Source: Oscillospiraceae bacterium
Lineage (GTDB): Bacteria; Bacillota; Clostridia; Oscillospirales; Ruminococcaceae
NCBI GenBank assembly: GCA_031260665.1
Contig: JAISLD010000036.1
Coordinates: 100,518 to 164,517, forward strand
Length of the DNA stretch: 64,000 nucleotides
Direction: 5' to 3'
Made by a program: the position numbers and the translations under genes. The notes beneath the pieces were generated by a model, which was given only the letters and a program-made list of their open reading frames with translations, made no database searches and was not told the origin of the DNA. Shown piece by piece: positions 8,311-16,266 of the stretch. Each line of letters begins with the position of its first letter. The stretch's first letter is position 1.

Positions 8311-10704
8311 TCAACCTGTTTCGTCGTTCACGATGAACGCGACTTCAATCGTCGTGCCTTTCGGCAGAACCGCGCCTACCGCTTGGCTTTGAACAGTCGC
8401 TCTCGCCAACTCGTTCTCCGCCGCGCCGCCTGTCGCTCGTATGTTAAGTCCGTGGTCAAGGAGAGCTTTCGTCGCTTCCTGCACGCTCATACCGACAACA
8501 TCAGGGACAGCCGTGGTTTCTTCCGCGATATCGGAGAAGTAAACATAGACTTTGCCGCCGTGAGCAAGGTAGCTGTACGGCGCGGGATAGCACTTGACCG
8601 CCTTGCCGCTTTGTTCGCCCACCACCTCGATAGTCAGCCCCGCGGCGTTGAGAGCCGTGGTTGCGTCAAGCACAGACTTTCCTATTGTGCCCGGCACCTG
8701 AACGTCAAGGTTTTGCAGTTGCTCGGTGGTGTAACTCGGGTAGATATCAAGGTTGCGGAACACCTCGCCGAACACAGCGGACACGACAGGCGCGGCGACC
8801 GCGCTGCCGTAATACTCGGTGCCGCGTGGGTCGTCAACAGCGACCAGGAGAATCACCTTGGGATTGTCGGCAGGGGAGAACGCGCAGTAACTCGACACAT
8901 AGCGCATTTCGTCCAGCCCGTACTTAAACTGCTCGTCAACCTTTTGTGTTGTGCCGCTCTTCCCACCGATAGAATAGCCCATTATCCTCGCGTTTGCCCC
9001 GCCGTTCGCTTCAACGACTTGATAGAGGATATCGCGCATTAGCTCCGACGTTTCTTCGCTGATTACCTGCCGCTTTGCCTTCGGTTCGGTCACCTTGATG
9101 ATGTTTCCGTTTGAATCGACTATCTTTTCAACCACATACGGCGTCATAAGATAGCCGCCGTTGATTGCCGCCGAATACGCGGTTATCATTTGAAGCGGCG
9201 TGATTTTGTTTGTCTGACCGAACGCGGAGCTTGCAAGCTCGACAGGTCCCATTCCCACTTCGCCTTGATAGATAGGATAGGCTTCACCCGGTAAGTCGAT
9301 GTTGGTGCGTTCGGTGAAACCAAACGCGTCTAAGTAGCGGCTGAACTTCGACACGTTCAGCCTGCCGCCTATATCGATAAACGCGACGTTGCACGACTTT
9401 GTTATCGCGCCGACCAAGTCGAGGTTGTTGTGCCCGTTCTTTGTCCAGCAGTGGAACACGTTGCCCGCGATTGTCACCTCACCGGGGCAATAGAACGATG
9501 TGTGGAGGTCCACCTCGTTTTCTTCAAGAGCGGCGGCGGCGGTGATGACCTTGAATACCGAACCGGGAAAGTAAAGCTCGCCGATTGCTTTGTTTCGCCA
9601 CTGTTTTTCAAGGAGAGCGCTCGGCAGACTCTCGTTATACTTTTGTTCTATCTCGGCGACCGACTGTGCCGACGGCAGAAGCCCCAGCGAGTCAATCTCT
9701 TTTTGTTTGTTAGCGTTCCACTGCGCCAACTCAAAGTCGGAGAAAGTCGCGGTTATTTCGTCATACTTGCCCGGGTTCGGGTCAAAAGACGGATAGGTCG
9801 CCATCGCGAGGATTCGCCCTGTTGACGGCTCCATCATTATGCCTGTTGCGCGGTTGTTCGGCAAATGCTGCTTCGACGCTTCGGCAAGTGCCTTCTCAAG
9901 CTGATACTGCAGCGTTTCGTCGATGGTGAGATATATGCTGTTGCCGTTTTGCGGCTCTATTCGTTCTTCGTCGCCTGTCGGCATTGACCGACCTTGCGCG
10001 TCTTTCAGCATCTCCACTCGACCCGGGACACCCGATAAGTAGTTGTCGTACTGCGACTCGACGCCGTAAGCACCGCCGACACTGTTGACAAAGCCGATAA
10101 CCTGCGAAGCAAGCTCGCCTTTCGGGTAGATACGCCTGCTTGACTCGACCGTGTAGACGCTGTAGGTGCCGAGTGACTTTTCTGATTTGATTTTGTTTAA
10201 CGCGTCAACCTGCGGCTTTTCCACTTCTTTCGCGATGATGACATACTGGCTGTCGAGTTTGCGGCACTTCTCAAGAAGCTCCGCTTCATCAAGCCCGAGT
10301 ATCTCGGACAACGCCGCCGCTATCTCAGCCGCTTCGTCATACACCACGCCTACAGGTGGTTCAGTCCCCGCGTTCTTTGCCGCGATTACCGCTTTGGTTT
10401 CACGCTTTTCTTGATAATCTTTGACTTCATCGGCTTCACGAATGTCGTTCGGTGAGATGATGACAGTCCAAACAGGTTGCGACTGCGCCAAAGCCACGCC
10501 GTTCTTGTCATAGATGTTGCCGCGTGCCGCACCCAGCTCAAGGCTCTTGAACTGCTGGTTGTTTGCAAGCTCACGGTAGTATTCGTTCTTGACGACGGAG
10601 AGGAAGTATATCCTTGCGGCAAGCGCACCCGATACAAAGAGTATCACCGCGAAGAATATCAGCCACATTCGTTTTCTTATTTTGTCGCTTGTAAGGTCGG
10701 TCAA
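8311..10704 (-). CDS. SpoVD/FtsI-type class B penicillin-binding protein with PASTA domains
   Basis: Septal or cortex transpeptidase that cross-links new peptidoglycan, working with the SEDS protein of the same operon. One N-terminal membrane anchor (WLIFFAVILFVSGALA) is followed by the PBP dimer domain (RGNIYDKNG) and the transpeptidase with active-site SVFK (in YFPGSVFKVITAA), SCN and KSGT motifs. Two PASTA repeats occupy roughly the last 140 residues, as in SpoVD and clostridial PBP2x. I place the start at TTG 10704, because GAGGT sits 8 nt upstream; the longer frame to 10776 runs through a repeat remnant. About 797 residues. Confidence 0.92.
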   Translation of the reverse strand: MTDLTSDKIRKRMWLIFFAVILFVSGALAARIYFLSVVKNEYYRELANNQQFKSLELGAARGNIYDKNGVALAQSQPVWTVIISPNDIREADEVKDYQEKRETKAVIAAKNAGTEPPVGVVYDEAAEIAAALSEILGLDEAELLEKCRKLDSQYVIIAKEVEKPQVDALNKIKSEKSLGTYSVYTVESSRRIYPKGELASQVIGFVNSVGGAYGVESQYDNYLSGVPGRVEMLKDAQGRSMPTGDEERIEPQNGNSIYLTIDETLQYQLEKALAEASKQHLPNNRATGIMMEPSTGRILAMATYPSFDPNPGKYDEITATFSDFELAQWNANKQKEIDSLGLLPSAQSVAEIEQKYNESLPSALLEKQWRNKAIGELYFPGSVFKVITAAAALEENEVDLHTSFYCPGEVTIAGNVFHCWTKNGHNNLDLVGAITKSCNVAFIDIGGRLNVSKFSRYLDAFGFTERTNIDLPGEAYPIYQGEVGMGPVELASSAFGQTNKITPLQMITAYSAAINGGYLMTPYVVEKIVDSNGNIIKVTEPKAKRQVISEETSELMRDILYQVVEANGGANARIMGYSIGGKSGTTQKVDEQFKYGLDEMRYVSSYCAFSPADNPKVILLVAVDDPRGTEYYGSAVAAPVVSAVFGEVFRNLDIYPSYTTEQLQNLDVQVPGTIGKSVLDATTALNAAGLTIEVVGEQSGKAVKCYPAPYSYLAHGGKVYVYFSDIAEETTAVPDVVGMSVQEATKALLDHGLNIRATGGAAENELARATVQSQAVGAVLPKGTTIEVAFIVNDETG

Positions 10705-10730
10705 AGCGATTACCTCAGTGTTATAGCCGA

Positions 10731-10790
10731 TTAAACAATCCGCTTCTGCGGGAGCGGGTCTGTGCCGGACGGGCATATCGAGTTGCTTGT
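10731..10790 (-). repeat. Degenerate family A intergenic element
   Basis: CCGCTTCTGCGGGAGCGG hairpin followed by a GTGCCGGACGGGCATAT segment, resembling the core of family A elements at 15491, 22044 and 24647. It separates ftsL from the PBP gene inside the dcw operon. Confidence 0.5.
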
Positions 10791-10805
10791 ACTTAAACTA
10801 TATGA

Positions 10806-11303
10806 TTAGCCGAACAGATTATTCCAGAAATCCGTTAGCTTTTGCCGTATTGTGTCAGCCGCGACAGCTTCGCTCGACTTTGCCGCGACAGAGATTTTCG
10901 CGGGGGGGACGCTGATACGAACTTCTTGTGCAGCTGAAACCTTCTGCATACCAAGCACATCTTTCGCGTATGCCTCAACGTCTGATATCCCCGCCTTTGA
11001 CTCGAGTATCGTTGTAAGTCGCGCCGTTTCTGACTGTGCTTCAGATAGCTCGCTGTTCACCACCTCAAGTTCACGCACTTCTTCGTTCAGCTCGCTTCGG
11101 CTTGCAACGCTGATGAAAGGTATCACGAGCGCCGCAACGAGAGCCAGCGTATAAAGAAAAGCGTTGCCGTTTCTCGCAACCGCGTTTTTGGTCGCGACAA
11201 AGGCGTTGATTGAACGGACGCGAAAGTCGGCGGTGGACTTTGGTGTTTGCTGTTGTTCGGGTTTCTTGTCCGAATGTTTTTTATAGGCGAGGTTTGTGTT
11301 CAT
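10806..11303 (-). CDS. ftsL: FtsL-like septum formation initiator
   Basis: Small bitopic division protein: about 50 charged cytoplasmic residues, one membrane helix (AFLYTLALVAALVIPFISVA), then an extracytoplasmic coiled coil rich in Glu, Leu and Ser. That is the layout of FtsL/DivIC proteins, which recruit and activate FtsW and the class B PBP. The call rests on topology and on its place between rsmH and the PBP gene, because the sequence itself is poorly conserved. It overlaps the rsmH stop by four bases. The 165 residues include a low-complexity Ala/Ser/Val tail. Confidence 0.8.
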   Translation of the reverse strand: MNTNLAYKKHSDKKPEQQQTPKSTADFRVRSINAFVATKNAVARNGNAFLYTLALVAALVIPFISVASRSELNEEVRELEVVNSELSEAQSETARLTTILESKAGISDVEAYAKDVLGMQKVSAAQEVRISVPPAKISVAAKSSEAVAADTIRQKLTDFWNNLFG

Positions 11304-12220
11304 GGCGCAGACCTTTCTATACAGCGTAGCTTTGCGGTTCGGCTTCGTATGTTCTCTTCAAGTTCGGCGGCAGACGGGAGAATCGGCTTGCGGTTTACTA
11401 AGTCGTACTTCTTCACACCGCCGCAAGCACAGGCGGGAAGCCCGGGTGGGCAGGTGCAGGAGCGGGATATATCGCGGAACTTCTTCGTCACAATGTCGTA
11501 TTCAAGCGAGTGAAACGTGATGACAGCGAGTCTGCCGCCGACTTTCAGCAGCGAGAGCAGCGTGTCAAGCCCCTGCTTCAGTGAGTCAAGCTCCGCGTTC
11601 ACTTCAATCCGAAGTGCCATAAAGCTTTTGCGGCAAGGGTGCTTGTCGTTTCGGTACGAGAGCGGCACGTTTCGTTTGATTATCTCAGCGAGTTCAAGCG
11701 TTGTTTCAATCGGTTTGGTTTCACGGTAGCTCACTATCCCTGCCACGATACCGCGAGCATACTTTTCCTCACCGTAGGAGAACAGGATACGCGTCAGTTC
11801 GTCGGCTTGATAGGTGTTGACCACATCGGCGGCGGTCATTCCCTCGTGTGACATTCGCATATCGAGGGGCGCGTCCTCGTGAAACGAAAACCCGCGGTCG
11901 CCCTCAAGCTGCCGCGACGACACGCCGAGGTCAAGCACCGCGCCGTCTATCTCGGTTATGCCGAGTGACGACAAATGTTTGCCTGCATTTGAGAAGTTAT
12001 CTTTGACAAAAACCACATCGGGATAAGGCGCAAGGCGTGCCGCCGCCGCCGTGATTGCTTCGCTGTCGCGGTCAAAGCAGACAAGCCTGCCGCCACGATT
12101 CGCTATCTCCGCCGAATGACCGCCGCCGCCTGTCGTCCCGTCAATGTAAAGACCGCCCGCCTTGACGTTCAGCACATCAATCGTTTCGGTCAGCAAGACG
12201 CTGTAATGTTTGAAAGTCAT
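11300..12220 (-). CDS. rsmH: RsmH, 16S rRNA m4C1402 methyltransferase
   Basis: S-adenosylmethionine-dependent N4-methylation of C1402 in 16S rRNA (MraW). The SAM loop DGTTGGGGHSAEIA, the FDRD acidic motif after it, and the C-terminal VITFHSLEYDIVTKKF and NRKPILPS motifs are characteristic. It has 306 residues and its start overlaps the mraZ stop by four bases, which indicates coupled translation. Confidence 0.96.
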   Translation of the reverse strand: MTFKHYSVLLTETIDVLNVKAGGLYIDGTTGGGGHSAEIANRGGRLVCFDRDSEAITAAAARLAPYPDVVFVKDNFSNAGKHLSSLGITEIDGAVLDLGVSSRQLEGDRGFSFHEDAPLDMRMSHEGMTAADVVNTYQADELTRILFSYGEEKYARGIVAGIVSYRETKPIETTLELAEIIKRNVPLSYRNDKHPCRKSFMALRIEVNAELDSLKQGLDTLLSLLKVGGRLAVITFHSLEYDIVTKKFRDISRSCTCPPGLPACACGGVKKYDLVNRKPILPSAAELEENIRSRTAKLRCIERSAP

Positions 12221-12651
12221 ATTAAGTCATACTTGTCAAGTTCATCTGATGTATACTTCGATAGCTCATCGTTGAAGTAAATGTCGAACACCTCTTCATC
12301 CCACAACTCCACGCGTTCGCCCATTCCTTTTACGCAGATTTCTTTTTTGAGGCAGGCGTATTCACGGAGAACAGCGGGCAAGACCACACGCCCTTGCTCG
12401 TCTGCAGTCAGTTCGGTGACAGACGACAAGACTGTTCGTTTGTGCAAGTCGCGAAGCCGCGTGTTCGTGATTGTGTCGGTGTTGCGGCGCAGTTCTTCAA
12501 GACCGTCGGCTGTGTAAAGCAGCAGGCAGCGTTCGCGGAAAGCGCGCACAGCAAAGAAAGACTCCCCTAAGTTCTCACGGAAAGCCTTGGGCACATTAAA
12601 CCGTCCCTTGTCGTTCAACGCGGCGCGGTATTCGCTGTAAAAGCCCGTCAT
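12217..12651 (-). CDS. mraZ: MraZ transcriptional regulator
   Basis: DNA-binding regulator with two tandem SpoVT/AbrB-like barrels (residues about 5-55 and 80-125), first gene of the dcw operon. Family features include DKGRFNVPKAFRENLG and DEQGRVVLPAVLREYA. MraZ proteins bind repeats ahead of their own gene and usually repress the cluster; the repeated GTTGAAA motifs in the leader at 12662-12730 are the obvious candidate sites. 144 residues. Confidence 0.95.
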   Translation of the reverse strand: MTGFYSEYRAALNDKGRFNVPKAFRENLGESFFAVRAFRERCLLLYTADGLEELRRNTDTITNTRLRDLHKRTVLSSVTELTADEQGRVVLPAVLREYACLKKEICVKGMGERVELWDEEVFDIYFNDELSKYTSDELDKYDLI

Positions 12652-12661
12652 ACTGCTACAC

Positions 12662-12730
12662 TTTCAACATTATTAACAACCATTGTTGAAAACTCACCGT
12701 TGTTTCAACCGTTTCAACAGAGTTTTCAAC
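12662..12730 (-). promoter_or_regulatory. Repeated GTTGAAA motifs and long palindrome in the mraZ leader
   Basis: TTTCAAC occurs on the + strand at 12662, 12703, 12712 and 12724, and inverted at 12685. The outer pair forms a perfect 11-bp inverted repeat: GTTGAAAACTC at 12685-12695 and GAGTTTTCAAC at 12720-12730. It lies between the promoter and the mraZ start, in the untranslated leader. It may be the MraZ operator, an RNA hairpin, or both. Confidence 0.55.
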
Positions 12731-12779
12731 ATAAAACCACTGTACACCACAAAAGGGCACAAAACTGCTATTGATAGGT

Positions 12780-12809
12780 ATTATACAACAAAAATAGCTC
12801 ATATGTCAA
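12780..12809 (-). promoter_or_regulatory. Promoter of the dcw operon
   Basis: Read on the minus strand: TTGACA (12809-12804), 18-bp spacer, TATAAT (12785-12780). The start would lie near 12773, giving a leader of about 120 nt before mraZ. Confidence 0.75.
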
Positions 12810-12833
12810 GCGGTGAATGAATGAAAGCAAAGC

Positions 12834-12864
12834 AAAAGCCCCGACAAACGCTGTCGAGGCTTTT
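12834..12864 (-). terminator. Terminator of the oxidoreductase operon
   Basis: AAAAGCC-CGACA pairs with TGTCG-GGCTTTT with one internal mismatch; on the minus strand the stem is followed by TTTTGCTTTGC. It lies just downstream of the gamma subunit gene. Confidence 0.7.
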
Positions 12865-12888
12865 GTTATTTTGTTACATCAAGTCACA

Positions 12889-13434
12889 TTAGATAAAATT
12901 ATACCCAATGTCAAACGCTTTCAGGTTGCTTTCAAACATCTGCGGCTTTTTTGCCGGCGTATTCTTCTCAAGGGCTTTTCTCACGGTGTCTTTGCTTGTG
13001 AACGGCACTTCTTTGAGGAACTTGCCGAGCAGGATTATGTTCGCCGCGCCTTTCAGTCCGTGTTCTGTCGCCAAAGCGGTCGCGGGGACAAAGAAGCTTT
13101 TGATATCACCGCGTATGTTCTCCGCTGAAACCAAAGTTTCATCGATAAACGCCGTGCCTCCCGCTTCAACTGTCGCGATGAACTTGTCGTAACTCGGCGT
13201 GTTCATGACGAACAGGACGTTCGGTTCGGTAATCAGCGGCGAACCGACGGGTTTGTCGCTCACCGTGACGGAGCAGTTGCAGGTGCCGCCACGCATCGCG
13301 GGTCCGTATGACGGCAACCACGACACTTCTTTTTCGTCAAGAAGTCCAAAGTAAGCGAGGAGTTTCCCCGCAAAGAGTATCCCCTGACCGCCAAAGCCTG
13401 CAAGCACCGCTTTTATCTCGTGTGTATCAGCCAC
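12889..13434 (-). CDS. 2-oxoacid:ferredoxin oxidoreductase, gamma subunit
   Basis: Gamma subunit of a KorABCD/VorABCD-type enzyme, which oxidatively decarboxylates a 2-oxoacid to its acyl-CoA and reduces ferredoxin. Visible: GFGGQGILFAGKLLAYFG, typical of the subunit, then SWLPSYGPAMRGGTCNCSV. Length is 181 residues. It is last in the order delta-alpha-beta-gamma, 12 bp after beta, and is followed by a terminator. The substrate (2-oxoglutarate or a branched-chain 2-oxoacid) cannot be fixed from this subunit. Confidence 0.92.
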   Translation of the reverse strand: MADTHEIKAVLAGFGGQGILFAGKLLAYFGLLDEKEVSWLPSYGPAMRGGTCNCSVTVSDKPVGSPLITEPNVLFVMNTPSYDKFIATVEAGGTAFIDETLVSAENIRGDIKSFFVPATALATEHGLKGAANIILLGKFLKEVPFTSKDTVRKALEKNTPAKKPQMFESNLKAFDIGYNFI

Positions 13435-13446
13435 GTTTCTTCTCCT

Positions 13447-14199
13447 TTACGCATTGAAATTCCGTACCGCGCCTTCTTTGAAAACGCCGAGCGGATAGTA
13501 AGCCGCAAGTTCGTTCTTCACGCGGTCGAGAGCGGCGACAGGCGTCATTCCCCAGTTGGTGGGGCAGGTGGACAGCACCTCTATGATAGAAAACCCTTGC
13601 TTCTTCAGCTGAAAGTCGAATCCTTTGCGGATTGCTTTCTTCGCGTTTGCCACACTCTTCGGGTCATAGACCGCAACTCGCTCCGCTAACGCAACGCCCG
13701 ACAAAGTCGCCAGCATTTCGCTCACACGAACGGGGAAACCTTCGGTGTCGGTGTTTCTGCCGTATGGCGTCGTTTGCGTGACTTGCCCTGGCAAGGTGGT
13801 CGGTGCCATTTGACCGCCTGTCATTCCGTAAGTCGTGTTGTTGATGAATATGATTGTTATGTTCTCACCGCGAGTCGCCGCGTGAACGGTTTCGGCTGTG
13901 CCGATAGCGGCAAGGTCGCCGTCGCCTTGATAGGTAAACACAACCTTGTCGGGCAACGCACGCTTAACTCCCGTCGCTACAGCGGGGGCGCGACCGTGCG
14001 AGGCTTCCATCATATCGCAGGCAAAATAGTCATACGCCATAACCGAGCAACCGACGGGGCAGACGCCAACGGTGTTGTTCTCTATGCCGAGTTCGTCGAT
14101 GATTTCGGCGACAAGTCGGTGAACAATGCCGTGGGTGCAACCGGGACAATAGTGGGTTGGGATATCGCAAAGTGATTTGGGTCGTTGAAAGTCAGGCAT
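13447..14199 (-). CDS. 2-oxoacid:ferredoxin oxidoreductase, beta (TPP-binding) subunit
   Basis: Carries the thiamine diphosphate site and the proximal iron-sulfur cluster. HYCPGCTHGIVHRL supplies cluster Cys residues, and GDGDLAAIGTAE followed by NNTTYGMTGGQ is the TPP/Mg-binding GDG...NN motif. 250 residues. It starts 3 bp after the alpha stop, so the genes are co-translated. The Cys arrangement and length fit the four-subunit Kor/Vor class and not the large fused pyruvate enzyme. Confidence 0.94.
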   Translation of the reverse strand: MPDFQRPKSLCDIPTHYCPGCTHGIVHRLVAEIIDELGIENNTVGVCPVGCSVMAYDYFACDMMEASHGRAPAVATGVKRALPDKVVFTYQGDGDLAAIGTAETVHAATRGENITIIFINNTTYGMTGGQMAPTTLPGQVTQTTPYGRNTDTEGFPVRVSEMLATLSGVALAERVAVYDPKSVANAKKAIRKGFDFQLKKQGFSIIEVLSTCPTNWGMTPVAALDRVKNELAAYYPLGVFKEGAVRNFNA

Positions 14200-14202
14200 A
14201 TG

Positions 14203-15255
14203 TTACACTCCCTTTAACTTCTCTAATATTTCTTCGGGCTTCGGGATAATGCCGCCCGTTCTGCCGAAGAAATCAACGGGGATTTTGCACTCAAGCGCAA
14301 GTCTTACGTCGTCAACCATCTGCCCCATTGACATCTCGCAGACGAGAACGCGCTTTGCTGTCTTGGTCGCTTCACGCAGTTCGTTGACTGGGAACGGGTA
14401 GAGAGTAATCGGACGGAACACACCCGCCTTGATTCCGAGTGAGCGCGCTTTTTCGGCGGCTGTGCGGGCAAGACGCGCGGTTGAACCGTAAGCCGCGATA
14501 ATCACATCGGCGTCGTCTGTCATATACGACTCTGCCATTGTGTGCTTCGCTTTTATCTCGTCATATCGTTTGAATCTCTCGTGAATCTTCTCCTCAAGTT
14601 CAGTCGCCTCGAGGTAAAGCGAGTTGATTATGTTGTGTTTTCGTTTGCCGCCGTGTCCGTTAGCCGCCCAGCTTTTGTCAAACGATTTGCCGTTTTCTTC
14701 CCGCTTCTTGAACACAACGGGTTCCATCATTTGACCGAGAAGCCCGTCAGCGAGGAGCATAACAGGCATACGATACTCGTCGGCAAGGTCGAACGCCCTT
14801 GTCACCAAGTCGGCCATTTCCTGCACGGTTGACGGTGCCAACACAATGACGTGGAAATCCCCGTGACCAAGCGCCCGTGTCGCTTGCCAGTAGTCGGCCT
14901 GTGACGGTTGGATACCGCCGAGTCCCGGTCCGCCACGCTGCACGTTGATGACGACGCAAGGCAGGTCGGCGCCCGCGATATAAGACAGACCCTCGCTTTT
15001 CAGCGAGATTCCGGGTGAGGACGAGCTTGTCATACAGCGTGTGCCTGTGCCTGCGCAACCGTAAACCATATTGATTGCCGCGATTTCGCTTTCAGCCTGC
15101 AAAAACACGCCGCCCACTTTGGGCAGCCGCTTTGAAAGATATGCCGATATTTCAGTCTGCGGTGTTATCGGATAGCCGAAGAAGCATTTGCAACCCGCTG
15201 ATATAGCGGCTTCCGCCAACGCCTCGTTGCCTTTCATCAAAACGCGTTCGCTCAT
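14203..15255 (-). CDS. vorB: 2-oxoacid:ferredoxin oxidoreductase, alpha subunit (VorB/KorA-like)
   Basis: Alpha (pyrimidine-binding) subunit. The N-terminus MSERVLMKGNEALAEAAI and the GYPITPQTEI motif closely follow clostridial VorB (3-methyl-2-oxobutanoate:ferredoxin oxidoreductase); TSSSSPGISLKSEGLSYIAG and NVQRGGPGLGG are the conserved core. ATG at 15255 has GGAGGGG upstream and overlaps the ferredoxin stop (ATGA); the longer frame is rejected. 350 residues. Branched-chain substrate specificity is inferred from N-terminal resemblance only. Confidence 0.92.
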   Translation of the reverse strand: MSERVLMKGNEALAEAAISAGCKCFFGYPITPQTEISAYLSKRLPKVGGVFLQAESEIAAINMVYGCAGTGTRCMTSSSSPGISLKSEGLSYIAGADLPCVVINVQRGGPGLGGIQPSQADYWQATRALGHGDFHVIVLAPSTVQEMADLVTRAFDLADEYRMPVMLLADGLLGQMMEPVVFKKREENGKSFDKSWAANGHGGKRKHNIINSLYLEATELEEKIHERFKRYDEIKAKHTMAESYMTDDADVIIAAYGSTARLARTAAEKARSLGIKAGVFRPITLYPFPVNELREATKTAKRVLVCEMSMGQMVDDVRLALECKIPVDFFGRTGGIIPKPEEILEKLKGV

Positions 15256-15470
15256 TCTTTCCCCTCCTTTTTTACTGTAATGGCACATTCGGGACACATC
15301 ACGGCACAGAGAGCGCAAGCGATACATTTGTCGTCGTCAACGCAGACAGCCGTGTTGAAGCCTGCGTTGTTCAGTTTGGTGGTGTCGAGTTCCACAATCT
15401 TTTTCGGGCACTGTGGAATACAAAGTCCGCACCCCTTACAGCGTGAGAAGTCAACGGTCATTTTGGGCAT
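15252..15470 (-). CDS. 2-oxoacid:ferredoxin oxidoreductase, delta (2[4Fe-4S] ferredoxin) subunit
   Basis: A 72-residue ferredoxin-like subunit with two four-Cys motifs, CKGCGLCIPQCP and CIACALCAVMCP, that pass electrons from the TPP site to free ferredoxin. The chosen ATG at 15470 has AGGAG about 11 nt upstream; a longer frame would read through the family A repeat and is not credible. It is first in the operon and overlaps the alpha subunit by four bases. Confidence 0.93.
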   Translation of the reverse strand: MPKMTVDFSRCKGCGLCIPQCPKKIVELDTTKLNNAGFNTAVCVDDDKCIACALCAVMCPECAITVKKEGKE

Positions 15471-15490
15471 AAGTTTATGTTCTCCTATCG

Positions 15491-15630
15491 ATATCAACAC
15501 TTGAACAATCTGTTTCACGAGGATTCCGCTCCTGCGGGGAGCGGCAAAGGCGTTGACCGAGTCATTCCGGTCGCCCGCCTCTGCCCCGAGGGGCATGGTC
15601 TTCGGTATGCAGCGTTGATGGTTGACATTA
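15491..15630. repeat. Family A intergenic element (MITE-like)
   Basis: About 140 bp with the core CCGCTCCTGCGGGGAGCGG hairpin, a CGGTCGCCCGCCT block and CCCCGAGGGGCATGGTC, bounded by ATATCAACACTTG on the left and GCGTTGATGGTTGACAT on the right. It occupies nearly the whole spacer between the P-loop gene and the ribosome-binding site of the oxidoreductase operon. Confidence 0.75.
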
Positions 15631-15633
15631 TTC

Positions 15634-16266
15634 TTATATAAAAGTTTTTACGAATACATCAATCGGTTTAATCCCGTGTCTGTCGCTTGGGAACAACCCC
15701 GCTTTCGCGGTGGTGAAGAGAAGCGGCAGGTTTGTGATACGCGACAATTCTTTCGCTTGTACGACTGATGATTCGATGATATCCGCGGTGGTTTGCTCGC
15801 CTAAGTTTGTGTTGTTGACGATAGCGGTGGCGGAAGTGCCGCTTGCCGCTTCAATCTCTCGCATAAGCCGCTCCGCTTCGCTCGGCGTTTGCGTCAGAAA
15901 CCTGCGGAAGTTTACGACATAGATAAACTCTACTTCGCGGTTATTCAGCACGTTTTTGTATCGACCCAGCGCCTTTGCACCCTCGTCGTCGCCACCCACG
16001 TCGATAATCAGCGGCAGTTTGTCCGTGGGTTCGGCACTCAGCCCGAAGTTCAGCGCGGGGATATCGAGGTTCGTGTTAGCGTAAGACGACACGTTCAGCT
16101 GAATGTTGTTTCGCAAAAAAAGTTCCGCGAAATCCGCGGTACGAAAGAACGGGTTTACTATGTCGAGGTCGGCGATACGGCAGGGGCTTTGCCACAAGGC
16201 GAGGTTAACCGCCAAGTTCGTTTTCCCGCTGCCGTAATGCCCTGTCACTATGGTTACTTTGCTCAT
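15634..16266 (-). CDS. Deviant P-loop ATPase (MinD/ParA-like fold)
   Basis: A 210-residue cytoplasmic nucleotide-binding protein. Walker A is [15 protein letters not shown], followed by [12 protein letters not shown] and [14 protein letters not shown], the Walker A' and B regions of the SIMIBI class. Its start overlaps the ftsH stop by four bases, so the two are co-translated. Similar proteins occur next to 2-oxoacid:ferredoxin oxidoreductase genes, here on the other side of the repeat element. No membrane or iron-sulfur motif is seen. The function is unknown; assembly or maturation of the oxidoreductase is only a suggestion from context. Confidence 0.75.
   Translation of the reverse strand: MSKVTIVTGHYGSGKTNLAVNLALWQSPCRIADLDIVNPFFRTADFAELFLRNNIQLNVSSYANTNLDIPALNFGLSAEPTDKLPLIIDVGGDDEGAKALGRYKNVLNNREVEFIYVVNFRRFLTQTPSEAERLMREIEAASGTSATAIVNNTNLGEQTTADIIESSVVQAKELSRITNLPLLFTTAKAGLFPSDRHGIKPIDVFVKTFI

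Noticed and set aside
15470..15596. N-terminal extension of the ferredoxin subunit (MPLGAEAGDRNDSV...)
   Set aside because: Encoded by the family A repeat, not by the gene; the 72-residue form has its own ribosome site and normal family length.
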